Assembly: GCA_947374105.1 (NCBI GenBank)
Contig: CANCAO010000093.1
Span: 1-6,596 of the forward strand
DNA length: 6,596 nucleotides
Origin: Comamonadaceae bacterium
GTDB lineage: Bacteria; Pseudomonadota; Gammaproteobacteria; Burkholderiales; Burkholderiaceae_C
Reading direction: 5' to 3'
Each line of letters begins with the position of its first letter. The first letter of the stretch is position 1. The notes beneath the pieces were generated by a model. That model searched no databases, had not been told where the DNA came from, and saw only the letters and a program-made list of their open reading frames with translations. Position numbers and translations under genes: made by a program. Shown one piece after another: positions 1 through 6,584 of this stretch.

Positions 1-990
1 ATCTTTGGCAAGCGTGGTCGTTGCCCCTTCATGTTTGATACGACCTAAGGCCGTACGCTTGATGGGTGTTTGCGTCGGGTCCATGGGATCGACTTCAACC
101 ACCCAACCAAAACGGTACGGCTCATGAGGGTGCTTTGTTGCATCAAAGCGCTCGTCGTATTCGTGCCAGCGGTAACCCCAACCCTTGTGGCGCAGTCCGT
201 AGCGTTTGTCGGCTGCATTGGGTTGTTCAGAGCTTGAGAAGTAGCCGTTCCAGTTCTCTTCGCAGGTTAGAAATGAACCCCAAGGTGTATCTCCGGCTGC
301 GCAATTGTTCAAGGTGCCTAGAACTCGAGTACCACTGGGGTCGGCAGCTGTTTTCAGCAAATCGTGACCACTGGCGGGCCCACTCAACAGCATTGGGGTA
401 TTGGCGGTAATCCGTCGCGCAAAGCGGGAATCTGGCATGACGTGCCACTGCCCCTGACGTTCAATAATTTCAATGATGCTCACCCCATGGGCGGCCTGAG
501 ACTTGCGTACCTTATCCGCCGACCAGTCCCTCATGCCGGAAACATGCAATAAACCGTCATCGGTGTATTCGTGGTTGATCGCCAACAGGGCATGACGGGG
601 ATTGCCGTCAATCGGGAAAAGTGACATGCCGTCGTGGTGCATTCCGGCCTGTAAAGATTGGTCTTCCCATGAATTCGATCCGTCGGGCTTGAACAAAGGT
701 GCACCGGCGATAGACCCAACTGGATCTCCCCAGCGGTAAAGAACCTCGGCTACGTACTCAGCCGGCACGACCAAGGTATCGGATGTTGAGACAGGGACAG
801 GCGTAAAACCTAAGGGTTTTCCAGTGGCGGTGCTAGCCCCCAGAGAATGCGAGCCCATCAGCATTGCAATGGCTGCACCGCTACACTTGAAGATTTGTCG
901 ACGTGTGAGGTCTAGCTCATGAATGCCGGGTTGATGGCTAACATTCACCCCCTCATCCGATTCAAAATCTTTGCCATATCCTTGTCCCAT
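1..990 (-). CDS. phoX: PhoX-family alkaline phosphatase, N-terminal 330 residues (runs off left edge)
   Basis: Likely a periplasmic, metal-dependent phosphomonoesterase (PhoX/DUF839 family) that releases phosphate from organic phosphoesters. The frame is open from the ATG at 990 to the window edge, so only about half of a usual 600-700 residue protein is visible. After a 28-residue hydrophilic lead comes a twin-arginine signal, TRRQIFK at residues 29-35, followed by a short hydrophobic stretch (about 37-51), which implies Tat export of a folded, cofactor-loaded enzyme. Family signatures seen: INHEY (138-142), GTLNNCAAGDTPWG (225-238) followed by TCEENW (242-247), GWVVEVDP (295-302) and KRTALGRIKHEGA (311-323). 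Known PhoX enzymes bind iron and calcium, with a cysteine among the iron ligands; C230 is my candidate for that ligand. The start is supported by AAAGGGG six bases upstream, and an in-frame TGA lies further upstream (1063-1065). Pho-box-like repeats upstream suggest control by PhoB. The family call is confident; substrate range is inferred. Confidence 0.9.
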   Translation of the reverse strand, partial: MGQGYGKDFESDEGVNVSHQPGIHELDLTRRQIFKCSGAAIAMLMGSHSLGASTATGKPLGFTPVPVSTSDTLVVPAEYVAEVLYRWGDPVGSIAGAPLFKPDGSNSWEDQSLQAGMHHDGMSLFPIDGNPRHALLAINHEYTDDGLLHVSGMRDWSADKVRKSQAAHGVSIIEIIERQGQWHVMPDSRFARRITANTPMLLSGPASGHDLLKTAADPSGTRVLGTLNNCAAGDTPWGSFLTCEENWNGYFSSSEQPNAADKRYGLRHKGWGYRWHEYDERFDATKHPHEPYRFGWVVEVDPMDPTQTPIKRTALGRIKHEGATTTLAKD

Positions 991-996
991 GGTGTA

Positions 997-1003
997 CCCC
1001 TTT
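997..1003 (-). promoter_or_regulatory. Ribosome binding site of phoX
   Basis: AAAGGGG on the minus strand, six bases before the ATG at 988-990. It resembles a Shine-Dalgarno sequence and decides the start codon over in-frame GTG codons further upstream. Confidence 0.55.
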
Positions 1004-1033
1004 TGCTTTAGTGATGGGGCTAGTGTGAAAGGC

Positions 1034-1048
1034 CAGCGTGACACGCTG
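1034..1048. repeat. Perfect 15-bp palindrome inside the phoX promoter
   Basis: CAGCGTG-A-CACGCTG: seven-base arms around a single central base. It overlaps the last Pho-like heptamer (1038-1044). It could be an operator for a dimeric regulator acting with or against PhoB, or a by-product of the Pho half-site. Function unknown. Confidence 0.4.
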
Positions 1049-1077
1049 ATGGCATTTGTGTGTCATTTGAATGACAT
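1038..1077 (-). promoter_or_regulatory. Tandem Pho-box-like array (four heptamers, 11-bp period) upstream of phoX
   Basis: Read on the minus strand, four heptamers follow one another with 4-bp spacers: ATGTCAT (1077-1071), ATGACAC (1066-1060), ATGCCAT (1055-1049) and GTGTCAC (1044-1038). The known PhoB half-site is CTGTCAT, repeated every 11 bp. All four units keep TGxCA, and they match the half-site at 6, 4, 5 and 5 of 7 positions. The array ends 47 bp before the phoX start codon. Ten bases after the last heptamer lies CACACT (1027-1022), only a 3/6 match to the -10 consensus, as is common for activator-dependent promoters. Binding of PhoB is inferred from this layout and from the phosphatase downstream. 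Confidence 0.65.
1061..1076. repeat. Perfect 16-bp palindrome at the upstream Pho-like pair
   Basis: TGTCATT-TG-AATGACA: seven-base arms with a 2-bp centre. It covers most of the first two Pho-like heptamers, so the pair reads similarly on both strands (11 of 14 half-site positions on the plus strand, 10 of 14 on the minus). The orientation of the site is therefore set only by the two further units towards phoX. Confidence 0.4.
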
Positions 1078-1442
1078 AAGCGCTCCGAACAAGCACGCAA
1101 TGCGCTTTTTTATGCGCCCACAACTCGGCGCGCAGTATCTTGGCTAAAGCCATCATCAACCCAGGTGTTGCGGGCTTATGATTTTGCTAGAGCTGGTCTG
1201 AGAGACAAGCGCTGGGATGGATTTCTGGTGCTGATGAACGGCTGCATCTCAATTACCTGGTGCCGCCGTCGGAAGCGTGCGTGACACACGCCATATTTCG
1301 CTTGGATCTGTTGTAAAACAGTCAAGAAGTGCGAGAGGGTCTGAGCCAGTGGACCGCCGATGTGGTGTCCAAGGAGGTGTCATCTTTCTTGTATGTACTG
1401 CCTAGGTACATTAACGGGGGCATGGCTTCAACGAAGGTTCGA

Positions 1443-2798
1443 TTAACCCCTCACGGCATCGGCCAAACGCTGCGCGCAAGCTTTCGCTTGCCGCGCATCG
1501 CGCGCCTCTACCATCACTCGCACAAGTGGCTCCGTACCGCTGGCGCGGATGAGAAGTCGTCCACTGTCACCCAGCTCCGCTTCGACCGCAAGTGTCTCCG
1601 CAGCGAGTTTGGCGTTGCTCTTCCAGTCCTGGCCCGGTTGCAGGCGCACGTTAATCAGTATTTGAGGGAACAGTGTCACATCAACCAGTAATTCAGACAA
1701 GGTTTTATTGCTGCTCACGCAAGCCTGTAGCACTTGCAATGCGCTGATCAGGCCATCACCCGTGCTGTGCTTGTCCAGCGCCAGCAAATGCCCTGATCCT
1801 TCACCGCCAAGAATCCAACCATGCTTTTCAAGCGCTTCAAGTACATAACGATCCCCCACCTTGGCACGCTCGAACTGGACACCTTTAGCTTTAAGTGCGA
1901 CCTCAATCGCCATATTGGTCATGAGCGTACCGACCACACCCTCTACGGAATTTAGAGGATTGCTACTAGGTCGCGCGGTACTCTCAAGACGTGCCATTAC
2001 CATCAAGTAGAGCAGTTCATCGCCGTTATAGAGCCGCCCGCTTTCGTCAACCATAAGAAGCCGATCTGCATCACCATCCAAAGACACGCCAAAGTCCGCT
2101 CGGTGAGTTTTAACTGCATCAACCAAAGCCTGAGGGTGCGTTGCACCCACGTTATCGTTGATGTTCAGTCCATCGGGTGAACATGCAATGGGCACCACTT
2201 CGGCCCCCAACTCATGAAACACCATGGGTGCAATTTGGTAGGCCGCCCCGTGTGCACCATCCACTACGATACGAAGACCCTTAAGGGTAAGGCTGGTGGG
2301 AAAGGTGCTCTTGCAAAACTCGATATAACGACCGGCTGCATCATCCAGGCGGCGAGTTCTGCCCAGGTGAGCAGAGTCAACCCACATGGGCGGTTCTTCC
2401 AAAACATCTTCAACTTCCTCCTCCCAAGCATCAGACAATTTAGCGCCTTGTGCGTTGAAAAATTTGATTCCGTTGTCGGGAAAGGCATTGTGACTGGCGC
2501 TGATCACCACCCCCAAAGAAGCACGTTGAGCGCGCGTCAGGTAAGCCACGCCGGGCGTGGGCAGTGGCCCAAGCAACACCACATCAACTCCGGCCGAGTT
2601 GAAGCCGGACTCCAATGCGCTTTCCAGCATGTAGCCCGAAATGCGAGTGTCTTTGCCAATTAAAACCGTAGGACGCGCTTCGGTGCGCTTGAGTACCCGC
2701 CCAACGGCGTGGGCCAAGCGCAGCACGAAGTCTGGCGTGATCGGGGCCTGACCAACCGTGCCGCGAATGCCGTCTGTGCCAAAGTATTTTCTGCTCAT
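1443..2798 (-). CDS. glmM: Phosphoglucosamine mutase GlmM
   Basis: Converts glucosamine-6-phosphate to glucosamine-1-phosphate in the cytoplasm, a step on the route to UDP-GlcNAc for peptidoglycan and lipopolysaccharide. The 451 residues are close to the usual length of about 445. Seen in order: N-terminal [10 protein letters not shown] (4-13); the active-site loop SASHN (100-104), whose Ser102 is the residue phosphorylated in this family; the metal loop DGDADR with D241, D243 and D245; the sugar-binding GGEGSGH (331-337); and the C-terminal phosphate-binding RASGTEP (418-424). All key residues are present. The ATG overlaps the folP stop codon in an ATGA, and AGGTGA lies 6 bp upstream inside folP, so the two are probably translationally coupled. 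It appears intact. No clear terminator follows. Confidence 0.97.
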   Translation of the reverse strand: MSRKYFGTDGIRGTVGQAPITPDFVLRLAHAVGRVLKRTEARPTVLIGKDTRISGYMLESALESGFNSAGVDVVLLGPLPTPGVAYLTRAQRASLGVVISASHNAFPDNGIKFFNAQGAKLSDAWEEEVEDVLEEPPMWVDSAHLGRTRRLDDAAGRYIEFCKSTFPTSLTLKGLRIVVDGAHGAAYQIAPMVFHELGAEVVPIACSPDGLNINDNVGATHPQALVDAVKTHRADFGVSLDGDADRLLMVDESGRLYNGDELLYLMVMARLESTARPSSNPLNSVEGVVGTLMTNMAIEVALKAKGVQFERAKVGDRYVLEALEKHGWILGGEGSGHLLALDKHSTGDGLISALQVLQACVSSNKTLSELLVDVTLFPQILINVRLQPGQDWKSNAKLAAETLAVEAELGDSGRLLIRASGTEPLVRVMVEARDARQAKACAQRLADAVRG

Positions 2799-3703
2799 GT
2801 TGTGTCACCTGTTGGTATGGGATCGCTCGATTCTAGGGTGTTCAATGTCGCGTTCCAGACCTTAAGCGCTTGAACGGTTTCGCGCACATCATGAACGCGC
2901 ACAATACGGGCACCCCGCTCCACTGCCAGCAAGGCCGCCGCCACACTGGAGATAAGCCGATCTTGCATGCCACCTGCACTTGCAGGTGTCGATGCACCAC
3001 CGGCTATCGCCGCCAGCGAAGATTTTCTAGACCAGCCCGCCAGCAAGGGGTAGCCCGCCACCAGTAACTCACGTTGACGTGCCAGCAAGCTGCAGTTTTG
3101 CGCGACCGTTTTGCCAAAACCGATGCCGGGATCTATGGTAATGCGAGACTTATCGACACCTAGCCCATGTAAAACTTGGGTAGCATGCTCTAAAAATAGG
3201 AGCACTTGCGACACGACATCGCCCTCCATGGGGCTGAGCTGCATCGTCTGAGGCTCTAGGTGCATGTGCATCAGGCACACACCACAGTTGGGATGCTGGC
3301 TCACCACAGAATGCGCCGTCACACCACCTGATGGCACAGGCCAGCGCAAGGCCCAGATGTCGTTGATGATGTCCGCCCCCAAATCAAGCACGGCTTGCAT
3401 GACCTGCGGTTTATAGGTGTCAACAGATATTGGAACACCCAGCTTAACGGCTTCACGCACCACGGGCAATACCCGCTTCAACTCATCATCCAACGGCAAC
3501 GGCGTTGCGCCTGGGCGTGTTGATTCACCGCCGATGTCTAACAGGTTGGCCCCGTGCGCCAGCAGTTGTTCGCAATGCGCCAAGGCATGCAATGTTGAAG
3601 CGTGAGCTCCGCCGTCAGAGAATGAGTCCGGCGTCACATTGACGATGCCCATCACTTGCGGACGTTTGAGGTCAATGGCGAAGCGGGTGGTTTGCCACAA
3701 CAT
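2795..3703 (-). CDS. folP: Dihydropteroate synthase FolP
   Basis: Condenses p-aminobenzoate with 6-hydroxymethyl-7,8-dihydropterin diphosphate to dihydropteroate in cytosolic folate synthesis; it is the target of sulfonamides. The TIM-barrel motifs are all visible: [15 protein letters not shown] (18-32), [11 protein letters not shown] (56-66), SVDTYKP (93-99) followed by DIINDIWAL (111-119), [12 protein letters not shown] (144-155), [10 protein letters not shown] (190-199), AGWSRKS (222-228) and RVHDVRE (269-275). At 302 residues it is slightly longer than E. coli FolP (282). The common MHMQG is MHMHL here, a modest departure. The start is the first ATG after an in-frame TGA seven bases upstream and gives the usual spacing to MGIVNV, yet no Shine-Dalgarno sequence precedes it. 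It lies 112 bp downstream of ftsH, beyond a terminator, and overlaps glmM by 4 bp. Confidence 0.96.
   Translation of the reverse strand: MLWQTTRFAIDLKRPQVMGIVNVTPDSFSDGGAHASTLHALAHCEQLLAHGANLLDIGGESTRPGATPLPLDDELKRVLPVVREAVKLGVPISVDTYKPQVMQAVLDLGADIINDIWALRWPVPSGGVTAHSVVSQHPNCGVCLMHMHLEPQTMQLSPMEGDVVSQVLLFLEHATQVLHGLGVDKSRITIDPGIGFGKTVAQNCSLLARQRELLVAGYPLLAGWSRKSSLAAIAGGASTPASAGGMQDRLISSVAAALLAVERGARIVRVHDVRETVQALKVWNATLNTLESSDPIPTGDTT
2805..2810 (-). promoter_or_regulatory. Ribosome binding site of glmM within the end of folP
   Basis: AGGTGA on the minus strand, six bases before the glmM ATG, inside the last codons of folP. With the 4-bp ATGA overlap (2795-2798) it supports coupled translation. 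Confidence 0.55.
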
Positions 3704-3752
3704 GGGGGATCACACTTTGCTTAGGGTTGGATTGATTTTTGCTTTGACCCCA

Positions 3753-3780
3753 AGAAAAACGGGGCGCGATGCCCCGTTCT
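3753..3780 (-). terminator. Rho-independent terminator downstream of ftsH
   Basis: On the minus strand AACGGGGC (3778-3771) pairs perfectly with GCCCCGTT (3765-3758) around the loop ATCGC, and the 3' arm runs into TTTTT (3759-3755). It begins about 37 bp after the ftsH stop codon and ends about 50 bp before folP. It should separate, at least partly, the ftsH transcript from folP-glmM. I found no strong sigma-70 promoter in the 50 bp between the terminator and folP, so folP-glmM may depend on read-through or on a weak promoter. Confidence 0.88.
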
Positions 3781-3815
3781 TCAAATGTCAGCCCGGGTTC
3801 AGATCACGCCACACA

Positions 3816-5738
3816 TCAGGCCACCGTGGGTGCTGGTTCGGCTTTCACCGCTGGCGTGCCACCAGAGCCATTACCACCGTCTTGCGTCGGTGTGCGTGGC
3901 GTCCAATCTTTGGGCGCGCGCGGCTCCTTACCCGCCATGATGTCATCCAACTGCTCGGCGTCGATGGTTTCCCACTCCAGCAAGGCCTTGGCCATAGCGT
4001 GCATCTTGTCGCTGTTTTCTTCAATCAGTTTTCGCGCCAAGGCGTATTGCTCGTCAATGATCTTGCGCACCTCAGCGTCCACCTTTTGCATAGTGCTTTC
4101 GCTCATGTTGGTGGTTTTGGTGACCGAGCGACCGAGGAACACTTCGCCCTCGTTTTCGGCATAGACCATGGGGCCTAGCGCATCCGTCATGCCGTAGCGC
4201 ATGACCATGTCACGGGCAATTTGCGTCGCACGCTCGAAGTCGTTGCTGGCACCGGTGGTCATTTGGTGCATGAAGACTTCTTCTGCGATGCGCCCGCCAA
4301 ACAACATGCTGATTTGGTTGAGCATGAAGTCTTTGTCGTAACTGTAGCGGTCTTGCGCAGGCAAACTCATGGTCACGCCCAGGGCGCGACCACGCGGGAT
4401 GATCGTGACCTTGTGCACCGGGTCGCACTTGGGCAGCAACTTGCCAATCAGCGCATGGCCTGATTCATGGTAGGCCGTGTTGCGGCGCTCGCCCTCGGGC
4501 ATGACCATACTCTTGCGCTCGGGGCCCATGAGGATTTTGTCTTTGGCTTTCTCGAAGTCCTGCATCTCCACCACACGGGCATTGCGGCGTGCCGCCATCA
4601 AGGCCGCTTCATTGCACAGGTTGGCCAGATCAGCACCACTCATGCCTGGCGTGCCGCGTGCGATGATGCCCGGGTTGACGTCTTGGCTGGCCGGAATCTT
4701 GCGCATGTGGACGTTCAAAATTTGCTCGCGTCCGCGAATGTCAGGCAAGGTCACATAGACCTGACGGTCAAAGCGGCCGGGGCGCAACAGGGCAGAGTCC
4801 AAAATATCAGGGCGATTGGTCGCAGCCACCACGATCACGCCAACATTGGTCTCAAAGCCGTCCATCTCCACCAGCATTTGGTTCAGCGTTTGTTCGCGCT
4901 CATCATTGCCGCCACCCAAACCTGCACCACGTTGGCGACCCACAGCGTCGATCTCGTCAATGAAGATGATGCAAGGTGCGTTTTTCTTGGCATTCTCGAA
5001 CATATCGCGCACACGCGATGCACCCACGCCGACAAACATCTCGACAAAGTCGGAGCCGGAAATGCTGAAAAATGGTACTTTGGCCTCGCCCGCAATGCCT
5101 TTGGCCAGCAGCGTCTTGCCGGTGCCAGGTGGGCCGACCAACAACAGACCTCGAGGGATACGTCCGCCGAGTTTTTGGAATTTCTGTGGATCTTTAAGAA
5201 AGTCCACCACTTCCTTGACTTCTTCTTTGGCTTCATCACAGCCTGCGACGTCAGCAAAGGTGACCGTATTGGTGCTCTCATCAAGCAAACGGGCCTTGCT
5301 CTTGCCAAAGCTAAATGCCCCACCTTTGCCACCGCCCTGCATTTGTCGCATGAAATACACCCACACGCCAATCAGCAAGAGCATGGGCCCCCAACTGACC
5401 AACAGAGTCATGAGGAGTGAGCTTTCTTCGCGCGCCTTGACATCAAACTTGACACCGTTGCTGATCAAGTCGCCCACCAGACCACGATCCAGATAAGTAG
5501 CAAGAGTGCGTACTTTGCGGTCATCGGTAGTAAGCGCAACAATCTCAGTGCCCCCGCCTTGGCTTTCTTGAATGATGGCGCTTTTGATTCTCTTACCTCG
5601 GACTTCTTCCAGAAAATCGGAATAACCCAGATACCCAGAACTGGCCGAACCACGCGTGTCGAACTGTTTGAACACGGTAAATAGCACGAGGGCTATAACC
5701 AACCAAACTGCAATTTTCGAAAACCACTGATTATTCAA
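3816..5738 (-). CDS. ftsH: ATP-dependent zinc metalloprotease FtsH
   Basis: Inner-membrane AAA+ protease that extracts and degrades misfolded membrane proteins and short-lived cytosolic regulators (in E. coli, sigma-32 and LpxC). With the start chosen here it has 640 residues. In order: transmembrane segment 1 (about 9-23), a periplasmic domain, transmembrane segment 2 (about 108-130), Walker A GPPGTGKT (202-209), the pore loop with F235-V-G, Walker B IIFIDEID (257-264), the second region of homology with arginine fingers R319 and R322, the zinc site H424-E425-S-G-H428 with D500 as likely third ligand, and a Gly/Pro-rich tail after about 605. The frame can also start at the TTG at 5750 (four residues longer). 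I prefer the TTG at 5738: GGAG stands six bases before it and the protein then begins MNNQWFSK, which I recall as the usual start in Burkholderiales. No ATG is available near the N-terminus. A sigma-32-like promoter precedes it and a terminator follows. Confidence 0.96.
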   Translation of the reverse strand: MNNQWFSKIAVWLVIALVLFTVFKQFDTRGSASSGYLGYSDFLEEVRGKRIKSAIIQESQGGGTEIVALTTDDRKVRTLATYLDRGLVGDLISNGVKFDVKAREESSLLMTLLVSWGPMLLLIGVWVYFMRQMQGGGKGGAFSFGKSKARLLDESTNTVTFADVAGCDEAKEEVKEVVDFLKDPQKFQKLGGRIPRGLLLVGPPGTGKTLLAKGIAGEAKVPFFSISGSDFVEMFVGVGASRVRDMFENAKKNAPCIIFIDEIDAVGRQRGAGLGGGNDEREQTLNQMLVEMDGFETNVGVIVVAATNRPDILDSALLRPGRFDRQVYVTLPDIRGREQILNVHMRKIPASQDVNPGIIARGTPGMSGADLANLCNEAALMAARRNARVVEMQDFEKAKDKILMGPERKSMVMPEGERRNTAYHESGHALIGKLLPKCDPVHKVTIIPRGRALGVTMSLPAQDRYSYDKDFMLNQISMLFGGRIAEEVFMHQMTTGASNDFERATQIARDMVMRYGMTDALGPMVYAENEGEVFLGRSVTKTTNMSESTMQKVDAEVRKIIDEQYALARKLIEENSDKMHAMAKALLEWETIDAEQLDDIMAGKEPRAPKDWTPRTPTQDGGNGSGGTPAVKAEPAPTVA

Positions 5739-5744
5739 AGGGGG

Positions 5745-5748
5745 CTCC
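5745..5748 (-). promoter_or_regulatory. Ribosome binding site that places the ftsH start at the TTG at 5738
   Basis: GGAG on the minus strand, followed by six bases (CCCCCT) and TTG at 5738-5736. The other in-frame TTG at 5750 would put this GGAG inside the coding region and itself has only pyrimidine-rich sequence upstream, so the inner TTG is the better start. Confidence 0.6.
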
Positions 5749-5781
5749 AATAGGGAAGCAATTGAAAGAAGTACCGAGAGT

Positions 5782-5809
5782 ACGTGGGGGTCATTTTAAG
5801 CACTTCAAG
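5782..5809 (-). promoter_or_regulatory. Sigma-32 (RpoH)-type heat-shock promoter of ftsH
   Basis: On the minus strand CTTGAAG (5809-5803), a 13-bp spacer, then CCCCACGT (5789-5782). The known RpoH consensus is CTTGAAA, 13-15 bp, CCCCATnT, so the -35 matches 6 of 7 positions and the -10 has CCCCA and the final T. Transcription would begin near 5775, giving a leader of about 37 bases before the TTG start. ftsH is a heat-shock gene in E. coli, which fits. An unaccompanied TTGACA (5834-5829) upstream has no -10 at the right distance. Confidence 0.6.
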
Positions 5810-5817
5810 TCGTTAAA
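5795..5817. repeat. Imperfect 23-bp palindrome overlapping the ftsH -35 element
   Basis: Minus strand TTTAA-CG-ACTT-G-AAGT-GC-TTAAA: nine of eleven base pairs match symmetrically around the central G at 5806. It embraces CTTGAAG of the proposed heat-shock promoter. It could bind a repressor, or form by chance in AT-rich DNA. Confidence 0.3.
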
Positions 5818-5861
5818 TACTTGTTTTTTGTCAAGCACCCATAAGCGAATGAAGGACTTTC

Positions 5862-6518
5862 TCAACGCTTAAGGCTTTTGCCGATCAAAAATGTTTCGGA
5901 CGAACGATCCCGAGAGGCCTTGGGTTTGAGTGGTTTGACCGTTTTGAAAGCGCTTTTGAACATGGCCAGCACTTCGTTGTAACCACTGCCGTGGAAGACT
6001 TTGGCAACCAATATTCCTTCGGATTTGAGATGTAACTTGCAAAATTCAATCGCCAGCTCAATCAGGTGAACACCGCGTGCGGCGTCCACCGATTCAATAC
6101 CCGTGAGGTTGGGCGCCATGTCGGACACCACCACGTCTGCCTGTCTGGCTTGCAATGTTTGCGCCAGCTGAACCATAGCCACTTCTTCACGGAAATCGCC
6201 CAAAATAAATTCAACACCCTCAATTGGCTCCATGGGCAAGATGTCTAGCGCGATGATGCGTCCATTGAGATCACCCTGCGCCGCACCTGTTGGTGAGAGT
6301 CTGCGCCGCACGTACTGGCTCCAAGCCCCCGGGGTGGAGCCCAAGTCCACCACCAGATGGCCTGGCTTGATCAGGCCCAGGGTCTCGTCGATCTCTTTGA
6401 GCTTGTAGGCTGCGCGGGCTCTGTAGCCCTCTTTCTGGGCCTGTTTGACGTAAGGATCGTTGATGTGGTCGTGCAGCCAGGCCTTATTGACCTTGCTGCT
6501 TTTGGTTCTAACTTTCAT
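5862..6518 (-). CDS. rlmE: 23S rRNA (uridine-2'-O-)-methyltransferase RlmE (FtsJ/RrmJ)
   Basis: SAM-dependent methylase that, in E. coli, modifies the 2'-OH of U2552 in the 23S rRNA A-loop during late assembly of the 50S subunit. The 218 residues are near the usual 205-220. The Rossmann-fold SAM motif is VVDLGSTPGAWSQ (56-68), where AAPGG is more common than STPGA. The catalytic K-D-K-E tetrad is complete: K39 (in RAAYKL), D133 (in VVSDMAPN), K173 (in LVAKVF) and E208 (in SSETF). The basic N-terminus (KVRTKSSKVNK) suits RNA binding. The ATG at 6518 has only a weak AGG about five bases upstream. It sits before ftsH, as in E. coli, with a 123-bp gap holding a separate ftsH promoter; I saw no hairpin terminator in that gap, so co-transcription remains possible. 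Confidence 0.96.
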   Translation of the reverse strand: MKVRTKSSKVNKAWLHDHINDPYVKQAQKEGYRARAAYKLKEIDETLGLIKPGHLVVDLGSTPGAWSQYVRRRLSPTGAAQGDLNGRIIALDILPMEPIEGVEFILGDFREEVAMVQLAQTLQARQADVVVSDMAPNLTGIESVDAARGVHLIELAIEFCKLHLKSEGILVAKVFHGSGYNEVLAMFKSAFKTVKPLKPKASRDRSSETFLIGKSLKR

Positions 6519-6553
6519 TGCGCCTATTCAAAGTGTTGGACATTTTGCTCGAA

Positions 6554-6583
6554 TTAACAACGATGATCCATTCAACCGATAAT
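6554..6583 (+). promoter_or_regulatory. Putative sigma-70 promoter for a divergent gene beyond the right edge
   Basis: TTAACA (6554-6559), an 18-bp spacer and GATAAT (6578-6583), each hexamer 5 of 6 to consensus. It points out of the window to the right. A divergent gene (often yhbY next to rlmE) would be expected there, but its coding sequence is not visible apart from possible ATGs at 6563 and 6590. Confidence 0.35.
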
Positions 6584-6584
6584 A
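6579..6584 (-). promoter_or_regulatory. Possible -10 element of rlmE
   Basis: TATTAT on the minus strand, 5 of 6 to TATAAT. Its -35 would lie beyond the window edge, so it cannot be confirmed. It overlaps the -10 of the rightward promoter almost exactly. Transcription from here would give an rlmE leader of roughly 55 bases. Confidence 0.25.

Larger units (their letters stand above)
991..1442. other. 452-bp intergenic region between glmM and phoX
   Basis: No recognisable gene is present on either strand. The part nearest phoX holds the ribosome binding site, the Pho-like array and two palindromes. Further right I see a plus-strand frame open from 1075 to the TGA at 1282-1284 (about 69 codons) with no ATG at its beginning and no family resemblance I recognise, an imperfect 17-bp palindrome at 1275-1291, and a small imperfect repeat TGTAC...GTACA at 1394-1410. 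I found no convincing rho-independent terminator after glmM. It may hold decayed gene remnants, a small RNA or only untranslated DNA. Confidence 0.5.

Noticed and set aside
1..990. Possible frameshift or pseudogene status for phoX
   Set aside because: The frame translates without interruption from the ATG at 990 to the window edge with all expected N-terminal-half motifs; it is only truncated by the window.
1091..1111. Plus-strand hairpin-like AAGC...GCTT followed by T6
   Set aside because: The stem is four base pairs plus a mismatch and two more, and no plus-strand gene ends upstream, so it is too weak to call a terminator.
962..1159. 65-codon minus-strand frame covering the phoX promoter
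   Set aside because: It overlaps the phoX start in another frame and runs through the Pho-like array; its translation resembles no protein family I know.
1394..1410. TGTAC-N7-GTACA inverted repeat downstream of glmM as a terminator
   Set aside because: Five AT-rich base pairs with no T tract following on the minus strand.
1329..1691. 120-codon plus-strand open frame starting in the gap and entering glmM
   Set aside because: Most of it is antisense to the conserved C-terminus of GlmM, and the gap portion has no recognisable family and no evident ribosome binding site.
4467..5420. 317-codon open frame on the plus strand
   Set aside because: It lies wholly antisense to ftsH, whose motifs are complete, and its translation has no recognisable domain; it is a by-product of codon bias.
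5829..5834. Perfect TTGACA -35 upstream of ftsH
   Set aside because: No -10-like hexamer occurs 16-18 bp downstream (the position reads GACTTG), so it does not form a sigma-70 promoter on its own.
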